This document shows, piece after piece, positions 8,274 through 16,927 of a DNA stretch of 47,074 bases. Position 1 is the stretch's first letter. Every line of letters starts with the position of its first letter. The DNA is from an uncultured Eubacterium sp. (GTDB taxonomy: Bacteria; Bacillota; Clostridia; Lachnospirales; Lachnospiraceae). The stretch spans positions 1 to 47,074 of the forward strand of contig CAMWXD010000032.1 of assembly GCA_947178105.1 (NCBI GenBank), in the 5' to 3' direction. The notes beneath the pieces are model-generated. The model was given only the letters and a program-made list of their open reading frames with translations. It was not told the DNA's origin and searched no databases. Made by a program: the position numbers and the translations under genes.

Positions 8274-9175
8274 AGCTGAAACCTCGCCTCATATTTTTCT
8301 ACTAAAAGCACCGGCTGATAGGACAGCTTTGCCTTGCGCAGCCCTTCGTCACCGGTGTCTTCTTCCCGGTTCACATACGCAAAATCCTGGCAGTGATGCA
8401 GGACAAACTGCTGGTTAATCATCGGATAGGCGCCCTGCACGCTGGCAAGCGCCTTTTCAATATGCACGACATACGTATCCGAATTTAAAGGCTCTCCGAT
8501 GGAAAACGCCACCAGCCTGCCTCCCTTGTACAGCATCCCGCCGTCCAGTACCAGGTCAGCCAGGTTGCGCAGCGCAATCCGGTTGATATGGAGCTCATTT
8601 TCCATCTCGTCATTCCAGTTTTCCGACTCGGCTTCCTTCCAGATATCCAAAAGGCGCATACATTCCGCTGCGTCCTCCGGCATCATGTCGCGGTACATCC
8701 AGTTATTGTCGTCCTTAAACCGTGCGATATGATTGCGTTTGCCATGCAGCTTTCTGCCGGAAAGCGTGGACAGCTTTTCCGTACTGTATACATAATCATA
8801 ATCGTCCCGGTTTGTTTCCACCGTATATTTGCCCGGATAATTGCGCTCCAGCCAGTCCAGGTCTTTTTGCATCAACGTGCTGAGCACAAGCTGGCTGCCG
8901 CGTGCCTGCTCCATGGCAAGCAGCGCGTCCAATGCGCCTTTGCGGTTCCCAGCACCGATCGGAATGGTATAGCGGTATTCCTGATTCTGATTTTTTTCCT
9001 GCTCCTGAAACTGAAAAATCAGGCAGCCCTGCTCTTTTGCCATCTTCACGCCGTAAATATCGCTCCACAAAAAATTATTTGCAAAGGAATATTCACATGC
9101 CTGCCTGTCATCTTCCAGCAGCCGGTGGGTTACCCACTCTCGGTCGCGCAATGACAGGCTATTAAAGTCAATCAT
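8270..9175 (-). CDS. DUF2156 protein (phosphatidylglycerol lysyltransferase C-terminal-like)
   Basis: This is a 301-aa soluble protein of the DUF2156/LPG_synthase_C family. Recognisable parts are CEYSFANNFLWSD near the N-terminus, a central YVYSTEKLSTLSGRKLHGKRNHIARF, and the C-terminal YPMINQQFVLHHC and YVNREEDTGDEGLRKAKLSYQP; each is named here by its ends. The fold is a tandem GNAT-like domain, as in the catalytic part of MprF, but there is no membrane portion. Stand-alone members are common in Clostridia and their substrate is not established. It sits 23 bp after ilvN and is coupled by ATGA to the following acetyltransferase gene. Confidence 0.85.
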   Translation of the reverse strand: MIDFNSLSLRDREWVTHRLLEDDRQACEYSFANNFLWSDIYGVKMAKEQGCLIFQFQEQEKNQNQEYRYTIPIGAGNRKGALDALLAMEQARGSQLVLSTLMQKDLDWLERNYPGKYTVETNRDDYDYVYSTEKLSTLSGRKLHGKRNHIARFKDDNNWMYRDMMPEDAAECMRLLDIWKEAESENWNDEMENELHINRIALRNLADLVLDGGMLYKGGRLVAFSIGEPLNSDTYVVHIEKALASVQGAYPMINQQFVLHHCQDFAYVNREEDTGDEGLRKAKLSYQPVLLVEKYEARFQL

Positions 9176-9198
9176 AAAAATTCTCCCTTGTTTTTACA

Positions 9199-9696
9199 TT
9201 ATCTGCACGACGTGCTGATCGCCTCGATCGCAACCGCGCCGCCCCGCACGATCTCAATATTGCGGAACTTTGCTTTCAAAAGCTCGATCAGCTCATTGTT
9301 CCTGCGCTCTGTCAGCTTGCATTCGAGCATGGCGCTGTCTTTTCCAATATCCGTCACCTCTACGCTGAACACTTCCGCAATACGAAATACTTCCTCGATC
9401 TGGCTGGAACGAAGGTCTTTTACTTTTGCAAATAAAATCTCCTTCATATGGATCGGCACGTTGGTCAGGTCTATCACCTTAATGACTTCTACCATACGGT
9501 TTAACTGCTTTTTGATCTGCTCAAACGTAATATCGTCGCTCATGACGCAGATGGTCATGCGGGAAACGGTCGCGTCCTCCGTCGTGCCGACCGTCAGGCT
9601 TTGCAGATTATAGGATTTTCCGGAAAAAAGCCCTGATACCTTCGCCAGCACGCCCACCTGGTTTTCCACATACAAAGCGATCCATCTGTTTTTCAT
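9199..9696 (-). CDS. ilvN: Acetolactate synthase small (regulatory) subunit
   Basis: This 165-aa protein is the regulatory subunit of acetolactate synthase, the first common enzyme of valine, leucine and isoleucine synthesis. The N-terminal ACT domain (WIALYVENQVGVLAKVSGLFSGKSYNLQSL, given by its ends) binds valine for feedback control, and a second ACT-like domain fills the C-terminal half (FSVEVTDIG ... LLKAKFRNIEIVRGGAVAI). Length is normal for ilvH/ilvN. It starts 16 bp after ilvB and is clearly co-transcribed with it. No T-box or leader peptide was seen upstream of ilvB, only 17 bp after folA. Confidence 0.95.
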   Translation of the reverse strand: MKNRWIALYVENQVGVLAKVSGLFSGKSYNLQSLTVGTTEDATVSRMTICVMSDDITFEQIKKQLNRMVEVIKVIDLTNVPIHMKEILFAKVKDLRSSQIEEVFRIAEVFSVEVTDIGKDSAMLECKLTERRNNELIELLKAKFRNIEIVRGGAVAIEAISTSCR

Positions 9697-9712
9697 CTGT
9701 TCTCCCTCCCGC

Positions 9713-11434
9713 CTACTTTAATATCATTTCACTCATTGGATTGCCGCCTTTTACCATCGGCAGCACTAACTCATCGGTCGCAATCATAAATTCGATCAAA
9801 GTCGGCGCGTCCTCATTGCGCTTTGCCTGTGCAAAAGCCTCGGCAATCTGGGATTCTTCGGTCACCCGGATGCCATGCGCCCCATAGCATTCTGCAAATT
9901 TTACAAAATCCGGTTCATACGGCGGACATGCCTCGTTCGGCCCCTTACACGTATTCGGACAGCCCTTGCGCCTGCGCAGGCAGGTAGCGGCATACCGCTT
10001 TCCATAAAACAACTGCTGCATCTGGCGTACCATGCCAAGGTAATAATTGTTTAAAAGACAGATTGTAATCGGTGCTTTCTGAGTGATCGCCGTCGCCATT
10101 TCCTGCATATTCATCTGAAACCCGCCGTCGCCGGAAATACAGATGACATTTTGGTACGGCTTTGCGATCTTTGCCCCGATCGCCGCCGGCAGCCCAAAGC
10201 CCATCGACCCCAGCCCGCCGGAGGTAATGAGCTTTTTGCGCCCTCCTACGTCCAGATACTGTGTCGCCCACATCTGGTGCTGTCCCACGTCTGTCACGAT
10301 AATCGCGTCTTTATAGGATTGATTGATCGCCTCCATGATCATCTGCGGAGTCATGCCGCGGTCTCTGCGCATTTCCAGAGGATTTTCCGCGTCCCATTCC
10401 CTGATCTGGCTAATCCATTTTTCCGTTTCCTGCTTTTCCGCCCACTCGCACAGCTTTTCAAGCGCCAGCTTTGCATCCGCCACAATCGGCACGTCTACCA
10501 CGACATTTCTGGAAATAGCCGCCGTATCGATATCGATATGGATAATCTTTGCCTTTGGCGCAAACTCGTTTAAATCCCCTGTAATCCGGTCGTTAAAGCG
10601 TGTCCCGATCGAAAACAGCACATCGCATTTGCTGACCGCAATATTGCAGGAATATTTTCCATGCATACCAGAATTGCCCAGATAGAGCGGATGGTTTGTC
10701 GGCACAGCCCCCTTGCCCATCACAGTCGTAACGACTGGAATGTTTGTACGCTCCGCAAACTTTTGAAGCTGCTCATTTGCGCAGCCGATATGAATGCCGC
10801 CCCCCGCGAGGATCAGCGGCCGCTTTGCAGATTTTAACAGGCGGTACGCTTTTTTCAACTGCCCGATATGCACGCTTTCGTTCGGCTTATACCCGCGGAT
10901 CTGCACCTGGGACGGATACTCGCTGTCCCCTGCCTGTACCTGGATATCTTTTGGTATATCAATCAGCACCGGGCCTGGCTTTCCTGTCCTTGCGATATGG
11001 AACGCCATCTTTAAAATCCTTCCCAGATCCTTCCGGTCGCGCACAGTCACGCCATACTTGGTAATGGAGCTTGTCATCCCGACAATATCAACCTCCTGGA
11101 ACGCATCGTTTCCAATCAGCCCAAGCGGCACCTGTCCGGTAATACACACAAGCGGTATACTGTCATAATGCGCATCCGCCAGCCCGGTAATGATATTTGT
11201 CGCACCCGGCCCGCTCGTCACGAGACAGACGCCGACTTTTCCGCTTGCTTTGGCATAGCCTTCCGCTTCGAAGATCAATCCCTGTTCATGCCTTGGCAGG
11301 ACGACCTGGATATCCTCCTGTTTGTATAATTCATCAAATATATCCGTAACCATCCCGCCCGGATATCCAAATATCGTATCCACGCCTTCTTCCCGAAGCG
11401 CTTTCACAAATAATTTTCTTCCTGTTATATCCAT
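9713..11434 (-). CDS. ilvB: Acetolactate synthase large subunit with a cysteine-rich insert
   Basis: This 573-aa ThDP-dependent enzyme condenses two pyruvates, or pyruvate with 2-ketobutyrate, in branched-chain amino acid synthesis. Visible features are FGYPGGMVTDIFDELY and RHEQGLIFEAEGYAKASGK with the catalytic Glu near the N-terminus, the FAD/central domain, and the ThDP motif GDGGFQMNMQEM ... NNYYLGMVRQ at about 440-475. Just after this, at residues 485-503, is a short insert with cysteines spaced C-x6-C-x3-C-x6-C (CLRRRKGC ... CKGPNEAC). Most IlvB proteins have no such cysteine cluster here, close to the mobile loop over the active site. It is followed 16 bp later by ilvN. Confidence 0.96.
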   Translation of the reverse strand: MDITGRKLFVKALREEGVDTIFGYPGGMVTDIFDELYKQEDIQVVLPRHEQGLIFEAEGYAKASGKVGVCLVTSGPGATNIITGLADAHYDSIPLVCITGQVPLGLIGNDAFQEVDIVGMTSSITKYGVTVRDRKDLGRILKMAFHIARTGKPGPVLIDIPKDIQVQAGDSEYPSQVQIRGYKPNESVHIGQLKKAYRLLKSAKRPLILAGGGIHIGCANEQLQKFAERTNIPVVTTVMGKGAVPTNHPLYLGNSGMHGKYSCNIAVSKCDVLFSIGTRFNDRITGDLNEFAPKAKIIHIDIDTAAISRNVVVDVPIVADAKLALEKLCEWAEKQETEKWISQIREWDAENPLEMRRDRGMTPQMIMEAINQSYKDAIIVTDVGQHQMWATQYLDVGGRKKLITSGGLGSMGFGLPAAIGAKIAKPYQNVICISGDGGFQMNMQEMATAITQKAPITICLLNNYYLGMVRQMQQLFYGKRYAATCLRRRKGCPNTCKGPNEACPPYEPDFVKFAECYGAHGIRVTEESQIAEAFAQAKRNEDAPTLIEFMIATDELVLPMVKGGNPMSEMILK

Positions 11435-11451
11435 GGTCTCCTCCCATTTGC

Positions 11452-11973
11452 TTATTTTATTATGGCTTCCCAGGCAGCTTTATAACCCTGCTTTTTCTTA
11501 TATTTTCGAAAAAAATAAATGAGGTCAAAATATGTCTGTTCTTCGCTCTCCGCTACAAGCTCCCACTCCGGCAGCTCATCCAGGTTTGGAAAATACGTAT
11601 CCGCACAGTATGCAAAATCAATCTTTGTCACATACACCGTATCACACAGGCAAAGCAACTGCCTGTAGATGCTCTCCCCGCCGATGACAAATACCGCATC
11701 GGTATCATACTGCTTTAGCCTGTCGCGCAGCTCTTCCAGGGAATGCAGCACAACCGCGCCCCCAGCCTGATACTGCCTGTCATGTGTCAGCACAAGATTC
11801 TCCCTGCCTGATAAAATGCCGCTTGGCAGGCTTTCCCTCGTCTTTCTGCCCATAACGACGACTTTGCCCATAGTCGCTTCTCTAAAAAAACGCATATCGT
11901 CTGGAATACGTACCAATAGCTGGTTATTGCTGCCAATTCCCCAGTTTTCATCTGCGGAAACAATCATTTTCAT
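11452..11973 (-). CDS. folA: Dihydrofolate reductase
   Basis: This 173-aa protein is DHFR, which reduces dihydrofolate with NADPH. The start MKMIVSADENWGIGSNNQLL, the substrate-binding DDMRFFREATMGKVVVMGRKT with the catalytic Asp, and VFVIGGESIYRQLL (NADPH-binding GG) are all typical. The length is near the family norm. Its start overlaps the stop of purD by 4 bp and its stop is 17 bp from ilvB, so it is embedded in the operon. Tetrahydrofolate supply fits with the upstream purN, which uses 10-formyl-THF. There is no thyA next to it in this window. Confidence 0.95.
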   Translation of the reverse strand: MKMIVSADENWGIGSNNQLLVRIPDDMRFFREATMGKVVVMGRKTRESLPSGILSGRENLVLTHDRQYQAGGAVVLHSLEELRDRLKQYDTDAVFVIGGESIYRQLLCLCDTVYVTKIDFAYCADTYFPNLDELPEWELVAESEEQTYFDLIYFFRKYKKKQGYKAAWEAIIK

Positions 11974-13241
11974 ACGTCGTCAATCGCTTTCCCAATATCA
12001 TGGCGCATATATTTATTTTCAAACTGCACCCAGTCTGCGGCTTCATATGCTTTGCGGCGGGCATCTTTTAAATCCGCCCCTTTTGCTGTGACGCCAAGCA
12101 CCCTGCCGCCGTTTGTCACGATTTTGCCGTCTTTAAGCGCTGTCCCTGCATGGAAGCAGTAATAATCCTCTGTCTTTTCAAAACGTTCCAACCCTTCGAT
12201 CGGATATCCCTTCTCATAAGCGACCGGATACCCGTCGGAAGCAAGCACGACACAGACTGCCGCATTGTCCTCAAACGCGAGCTGTATCTCATCCAGCCTT
12301 CCTTCCACACAGGCGCGCATCACCTCGACCATATCGTTTTTCATACGCGGCAGCACTACCTGTGCTTCTGGGTCTCCAAACCGCGCATTGTATTCGAGCA
12401 CCTTCGGCCCATCCTCCGTTAACATCAGCCCAAAGAAAATCACGCCGACATACTGCCTGCCCTCTGCCGCCATCGCATCCACCGTCGCCTGATAAATATA
12501 TTTCTGGCAGAAAGCATCCACTTCTTTTGTATAAAACGGGCTTGGCGAAAAAGTGCCCATACCCCCGGTGTTTAGCCCCTGGTCGCCGTCTTTTGCACGT
12601 TTATGGTCCTGCGCCGAGCTCATAATCCGAATTGTTTTTCCGTCTGTAAACGACAATACGGACACCTCACGCCCGGTCATAAACTCTTCCACAACCATCC
12701 GGTTGCCGGCAGCGCCGAATTTTTTATCCTCCATAATGGATTTGACGCCCTCTTTTGCCTCTTCCAGCGTATTGCAGATCAGCACGCCCTTGCCCAGCGC
12801 CAGCCCGTCCGCTTTTAAGACAACCGGCAGTTTTGCCGTCTCCAGATAAGCAAGCGCATCTACAGGATCGTCAAACGTCTCATAAGCGGCAGTCGGAATA
12901 TTGTATTTTTTCATCAGGTCTTTGGAAAACGCTTTGGAGCCTTCCAGGATCGCCGCGTTTTTCCTCGGCCCGAACACTTTCAGCCCCGCCGCTTCAAACA
13001 CGTCTACAATGCCGCCCACTAACGGGTCGTCCATACCGATAATCGTAAAATCGACCGCCTGCTCCTTTGCAAATGCCGCAAGCTTTTCAAACTCCATCGC
13101 CCCGATCGGGACACACTCTGCGATCCGCCCGATCCCTGCGTTTCCAGGCGCGCAGTATAGCTTCTCTACATCCGGGCTTTTCGCTGCGCTTACTGCAATC
13201 GCATGTTCGCGCCCGCCGCTGCCTACGATCAATACCTTCAT
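11970..13241 (-). CDS. purD: Phosphoribosylamine-glycine ligase
   Basis: This 423-aa enzyme joins glycine to phosphoribosylamine with ATP, the second step of purine synthesis. It opens with MKVLIVGSGGREHAIA, and has the ATP-grasp features KADGLALGKGV, VEEFMTGREVSVLSFTDG and VLEYNARFGDPEAQVVLPR in the expected order. Full length for the family. It follows purN by 87 bp, a stretch that contains a short direct repeat (GGCTGTATTTT twice) but no clear terminator, and its stop overlaps folA. Confidence 0.97.
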   Translation of the reverse strand: MKVLIVGSGGREHAIAVSAAKSPDVEKLYCAPGNAGIGRIAECVPIGAMEFEKLAAFAKEQAVDFTIIGMDDPLVGGIVDVFEAAGLKVFGPRKNAAILEGSKAFSKDLMKKYNIPTAAYETFDDPVDALAYLETAKLPVVLKADGLALGKGVLICNTLEEAKEGVKSIMEDKKFGAAGNRMVVEEFMTGREVSVLSFTDGKTIRIMSSAQDHKRAKDGDQGLNTGGMGTFSPSPFYTKEVDAFCQKYIYQATVDAMAAEGRQYVGVIFFGLMLTEDGPKVLEYNARFGDPEAQVVLPRMKNDMVEVMRACVEGRLDEIQLAFEDNAAVCVVLASDGYPVAYEKGYPIEGLERFEKTEDYYCFHAGTALKDGKIVTNGGRVLGVTAKGADLKDARRKAYEAADWVQFENKYMRHDIGKAIDDV

Positions 13242-13328
13242 GGTTCCATTTCTCCCTTCCTTTATCTAGCACACATAAGTACATATAAATATATACGTCT
13301 TTATCTAAAATACAGCCCAAAATACAGC

Positions 13329-13970
13329 CTAATCCGCACCCGCTCCATCCAAAATGCGAACCTTCCCGTCAATAACGGATATCCTGCCGTTTGCAAACAG
13401 GTCTACTGCCTGCGGCAGGATGTTCCATTCCGCTTCCTCCATCACGCGCCGCTGCAAGATTTCCGGCGTATCATCCTGTTTGACTTCCACCGCTTTTTGC
13501 AGGATAATCGGCCCGGTGTCCGTCCCCTCGTCCACAAAATGAACCGTCGCGCCGGTCACCCGCACCCCTCTGGCAAGGACATGTTCATGTACCTTCAGCC
13601 CATAATACCCGACTCCGCAAAAAGACGGGATCAACGACGGATGAATATTGATCATACGGTTTTTATATGCCTGTATCAAAACTTCCGGCAGGATTACAAG
13701 ATAGCCGGCAAGCACGACCAGATCCACCTGGTCGTGCTCCAGCGCTTCCACAAGCGCCCTGCCGAACGCCTCTCTATTTTCATACGCTTTCGGAGAGATG
13801 CATTCACTTTTGATCCCATGATTTTTTGCCCGCTCCAGCGCATAGGCGTCCTTTTTATTGCTGATGACAGACACAATCTCTGCATTCGTAATGTTTCCTG
13901 CCTCTATTGCGTCGATCAGCGCCTGCAAATTAGTCCCTCCGCCGGATACCATCACCGCCAGCTTTAACAT
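13329..13970 (-). CDS. purN: Phosphoribosylglycinamide formyltransferase
   Basis: This 213-aa enzyme transfers a formyl group from 10-formyl-THF to GAR. Motifs in order are [17 protein letters not shown] at the start, the catalytic region [10 protein letters not shown] and [24 protein letters not shown] (His and Asp of the active site). ATG 13970 is the family start. It overlaps the last 7 bases of purM (ATGTTAA), so translation is coupled; in-frame sequence further upstream is inside purM and is not family-like. Together purM, purN and purD are three purine steps; purE, purC and purF are not in this window. Confidence 0.96.
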   Translation of the reverse strand: MLKLAVMVSGGGTNLQALIDAIEAGNITNAEIVSVISNKKDAYALERAKNHGIKSECISPKAYENREAFGRALVEALEHDQVDLVVLAGYLVILPEVLIQAYKNRMINIHPSLIPSFCGVGYYGLKVHEHVLARGVRVTGATVHFVDEGTDTGPIILQKAVEVKQDDTPEILQRRVMEEAEWNILPQAVDLFANGRISVIDGKVRILDGAGAD

Positions 13971-14989
13971 AATGTAACTCCTTTTTCTCCTGCTGCCGCT
14001 TCTCCGATCACATACGCCGGCACATCCGCTTCTTTCGCAGCCTTCTTCACCGCGTCCACATCCGCAGGGCCTACGGCAAGCACCATGCCGATTCCCATAT
14101 TGAATGTATTGTACATCATCGCCTCTTCTACGTTTCCTTTTTCCGCAAGCAGCCTGAAAATCTCCGGCACCTGATAGCTGTCCTTTTTCATCACTGCACA
14201 AATGCCATCCGGCAGCATCCGCGGCACATTTTCATAAAAACCGCCGCCGGTAATATGGCTGCACGCTTTGATCCGAACGCCCGCTTCCCGGATCTGCCTT
14301 AACGCGCGCACATAGATTCTTGTCGGCGTTAACAACTCCTCTCCAACCGTCTTCCCAAGCCGCTGTTCATACGTATCCAGCACCTGTTTATCTACGCCAA
14401 GGATCTTTCGAATCAGCGAGAATCCATTGGAATGCACGCCGGTAGACGCCAGCCCGACCAGCACGTCTCCCTTCTTTAGATCCTTTCCGGTAATAATATC
14501 CTTTTCATCTACCACGCCTACCGCAAAACCTGCAAGGTCATATTCCTCCTGCGGATAAAAACCCGGCATCTCCGCAGTCTCCCCGCCGATCAACGCCGCG
14601 CCTGCCTGCCTGCACCCCTCGGCAACACCGCTCACAATCGCTTCGATTTTCTCCGGGTAATTTTTCCCACATGCAATATAATCCAGGAAAAATAACGGCT
14701 CGCCGCCTGCGCAGGCAATATCGTTTACACACATCGCAACACAGTCAATCCCGACCGTATCATGCTTGTCCATCAAAAAAGCCAGCTTCAGCTTCGTGCC
14801 GACGCCATCCGTCCCCGATACAAGCGTCGGGTTTTCCATCTTTTGAAACGCTTTCATTGAAAAAGCACCGGAAAACCCGCCCAGGTTCGTAAGCACCTCT
14901 GGGCGCATCGTGCTTTGCACATGCTTTTTCATCAGCTCCACTGACCTGTAACCAGCTTCAATATCCACTCCAGCATTTTTGTAATCCAT
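13964..14989 (-). CDS. purM: Phosphoribosylformylglycinamidine cyclo-ligase
   Basis: This 341-aa AIR synthetase closes the imidazole ring of the purine precursor. Features are [20 protein letters not shown] at the N-terminus, [16 protein letters not shown], the glycine-rich [11 protein letters not shown], and [16 protein letters not shown] 14989 is chosen: it has AGGAGGAAAAATC directly upstream and matches the family start. The reading frame stays open for another 40 codons upstream to 15109, but that part is not conserved in the family and contains a terminator-like hairpin. It is the first gene of the long minus-strand run ending at spoVAC. Confidence 0.97.
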   Translation of the reverse strand: MDYKNAGVDIEAGYRSVELMKKHVQSTMRPEVLTNLGGFSGAFSMKAFQKMENPTLVSGTDGVGTKLKLAFLMDKHDTVGIDCVAMCVNDIACAGGEPLFFLDYIACGKNYPEKIEAIVSGVAEGCRQAGAALIGGETAEMPGFYPQEEYDLAGFAVGVVDEKDIITGKDLKKGDVLVGLASTGVHSNGFSLIRKILGVDKQVLDTYEQRLGKTVGEELLTPTRIYVRALRQIREAGVRIKACSHITGGGFYENVPRMLPDGICAVMKKDSYQVPEIFRLLAEKGNVEEAMMYNTFNMGIGMVLAVGPADVDAVKKAAKEADVPAYVIGEAAAGEKGVTLC

Positions 14990-15062
14990 GATTTTTCCTC
15001 CTGCTTTGGTATTTACTTTTTGCGTGTCTCCTGTCATAATGCCACATCTTTGGAAAAATTTC

Positions 15063-15105
15063 AAGGATGCAAAGCCATTTCCTGTGAAAAAGACTCTGCA
15101 TCCTT
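15063..15105 (-). promoter_or_regulatory. Terminator-like hairpin in the purM leader (possible attenuator)
   Basis: On the minus strand a 12-bp stem (AAGGATGCAGAG with CTTTGCATCCTT, one G-U pair) encloses an 19-nt loop and is followed by GAAATTTTT. It lies after the promoter at 15117-15145 and before purM, where a terminator can only serve as attenuation or as leader structure. I found no purine riboswitch core sequence in it. Confidence 0.5.
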
Positions 15106-15116
15106 TCATTACCTAC

Positions 15117-15145
15117 ATTATAACAATAGCCTGGCGGCATGTAAA
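15117..15145 (-). promoter_or_regulatory. Predicted promoter of the purM operon
   Basis: On the minus strand TTTACA (15140-15145) and TATAAT (15117-15122) are separated by 17 bases, a good housekeeping promoter. It lies about 130 bases before purM, after the stop of the gene at 15169-16056. Confidence 0.65.
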
Positions 15146-15168
15146 GCCTGAAATAGCACCGGCTCCTG

Positions 15169-16056
15169 TCAGTATCCCCTTAACAGCGTATAATCCAGCC
15201 GGTACTTTTCAGCCAGCTTTTCGATCAATCGCCTGCCCTCCTTATAAGCTTCTTTATTCTGCATTTTTAAATATCCCGCGTTTTTCCTAAAAAAATAGTC
15301 TATCTGAAAATCCCTGTCAAAATACGCGCCTGCATCTGTATCTGTTTCTGTTTCTGTATTTATATCTAACCGGCTGAAAAACGGCATCACCATAGCATGA
15401 TCCAGCTCATAGACAAAAAAATCATCCATCGCTATTTTCGTTTCGTTTTCCAAAAAGCCTGCGACTTTCCCCGTCCATGTCTTGTTCAGATAAATGAATC
15501 GGATCGTATCGCCGGTTTTATAATATCCTTGAAAACCGCTCCCAAGCATCAGTAAAACAACGTCCCCTTGCTGTACAAACGCATCTTCCTGAAATATTTC
15601 CTTGCCAAACAGCGAAAACTGGCTTTGTTTTCCGACCTGAAAGCAATCCACAGGCGTAATCTCGATTTCTTTTCCCTCGTACTGCACCTTTTGATTTCTC
15701 AAATCCTTATGCCCATACCCATTCACCAGGCTTGCCGGTTTATCCCAATGCCCAATCAGCTCGATCGGCTGAATGTCTATTTCGACAAACTGAAACCCTT
15801 CCTGCTGCCTGTTTAATTCCTCATTAAAATTTACCAAATCCTCTAAAAAATGATCCCGCGCATATATTTCCCGCAATTCTTCCGCCGTATAGCTTCTCGT
15901 ATCATACTGGTCTATAATCTGAAAAAAAGATTTGTCAAAGTCATAACGGTTCCTGTTCACAACATAGATGCACACCGCCGCTGCGGCAGCCAAAAAGATG
16001 CCCACGATCAAAAAACACCGCATATACTTTTTTTCATATACTTTTTTCATATCCAT
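15169..16056 (-). CDS. Membrane-anchored unknown protein, possibly a truncated ABC permease
   Basis: This 295-aa protein is not recognised with confidence. It has one N-terminal membrane helix (CFLIVGIFLAAAAAVCIYVV) followed by about 260 residues that appear extracellular, rich in aromatic and acidic residues, with a run of Thr-Glu-Thr-Asp near residue 235. The layout is like the first helix and extracellular domain of a MacB/FtsX-type permease, but no further membrane helices follow before the stop, so it may be a remnant. ATG 16056 is preferred because AAGGA stands 8 nt upstream. It stands alone between the SBP gene (divergent) and the purM promoter. Confidence 0.65.
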   Translation of the reverse strand: MDMKKVYEKKYMRCFLIVGIFLAAAAAVCIYVVNRNRYDFDKSFFQIIDQYDTRSYTAEELREIYARDHFLEDLVNFNEELNRQQEGFQFVEIDIQPIELIGHWDKPASLVNGYGHKDLRNQKVQYEGKEIEITPVDCFQVGKQSQFSLFGKEIFQEDAFVQQGDVVLLMLGSGFQGYYKTGDTIRFIYLNKTWTGKVAGFLENETKIAMDDFFVYELDHAMVMPFFSRLDINTETETDTDAGAYFDRDFQIDYFFRKNAGYLKMQNKEAYKEGRRLIEKLAEKYRLDYTLLRGY

Positions 16057-16299
16057 AAACAACATCCTTCCCCACAATTTATTTACAGTTCCTTACTGCT
16101 CCTTATCGCTTTCTTTGCCGCGTTACCACTTTAGCATATTTGCCTGTACGTGTAAACAACGCCCCTTCATTCTTATAAAAATCGTAATAAAATGTTATAA
16201 AAACTGCCAGAATCGCATTTACAAAGAACCATCATCTCTCCATGCACACTTTCCCATTTTCCCAGTATACTATAACAAATCCACATGCAGGGGTCTTTT

Positions 16300-16803
16300 A
16301 TGAATCTGAAAAGACATCTTCTCCCACTCCTTATCCTTCCCGTACTGGCTGTCTGTATGCTTGCCGGCTGCGGGCACAAAGACGCCGCCGAATCCGGCGT
16401 TCAGAAAATGACAAACGAAACAAAAGACAAAAATACAACAGACACAGGCGCACTGGAAAAAATCACCTTAAACGAAGTCGCCCACTCGATTTTTTATGCG
16501 CCAATGTATGCCGCCATTGAAAACGGTTATTTTAAGCAGGAAGGCATCGACCTGGAGCTGGTTACCGGATTTGGCGCAGATAAGGTAATGGCTGCCGTAT
16601 TATCCGGTGAAGCCGATATTGGGTTTATGGGGCCGGAAACAACCGTATATACTTATAACGAAGGCGCCCAGGATGCGGTAGTTAATTTTGCCCAGTTAAC
16701 ACAGCGCGCCGGAAACTTTCTTGTCGCGCGTGAAAAACAGGATGATTTCCAGCTTTCTGATTTAAAAGGGCAGGAAGTGCTGGGCGGCAGGGCAGGCGGT
16801 ATG
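16300..16803 (+). pseudogene. ABC substrate-binding lipoprotein, 5' part (interrupted by the 3.0-kb element)
   Basis: This encodes the first 168 residues of an NMT1/SsuA/THI5-like solute-binding lipoprotein. The signal peptide ends in a lipobox LAGC (residues about 22-25), so the protein is lipid-anchored outside the membrane. The binding domain shows FYAPMYAAIENGYFKQEGIDLEL, SGEADIGFMGPETTVY and LKGQEVLGGRAGGM, named by their ends. ATG 16300 is preferred over 16285 because AGGGG is placed correctly. After GGRAGGM the frame runs into the inserted element and stops within six codons at 16818. The remainder of the gene resumes at 19832. No permease or ATPase partner lies nearby, so the substrate is unknown (a pyrimidine, sulfonate or nitrate-like ligand is typical for the family). 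Confidence 0.85.
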
Positions 16804-16804
16804 C
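16793..16804. repeat. Left attachment-site core of the integrated element
   Basis: The 12-bp sequence CAGGCGGTATGC is repeated exactly at 19821-19832. Just inside the element an ATTATGTAAAT box (16810-16820) is repeated in inverted form at the right end (19799-19809), as expected for recombinase-binding arms. Confidence 0.8.
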
Positions 16805-16927
16805 ATAGAATTATGTAAATATGCAAAACAAAAATAGATATCTATGGTGAGATTCAAAAAAACGTGTTATACTTAAACTCTATCAGCAAATCATATTACA
16901 AAATTATTTGGTCACGGGAGGGATATT

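Noticed and set aside
11435..11451. T-box or leader peptide before ilvB
   Set aside because: Only 17 bases separate folA and ilvB, and no Ile/Leu/Val-rich leader was seen.
13971..14201. In-frame upstream extension of purN
   Set aside because: It lies entirely within purM and is not like any GAR transformylase N-terminus; ATG 13970 is the family start.
14990..15116. Guanine or PRPP-type riboswitch before purM
   Set aside because: The conserved core sequences of these riboswitches are absent; only a plain hairpin is visible.
16285..16299. Earlier start of the substrate-binding lipoprotein
   Set aside because: ATG 16285 has no ribosome binding site, while AGGGG is correctly placed for ATG 16300, which begins the signal peptide.
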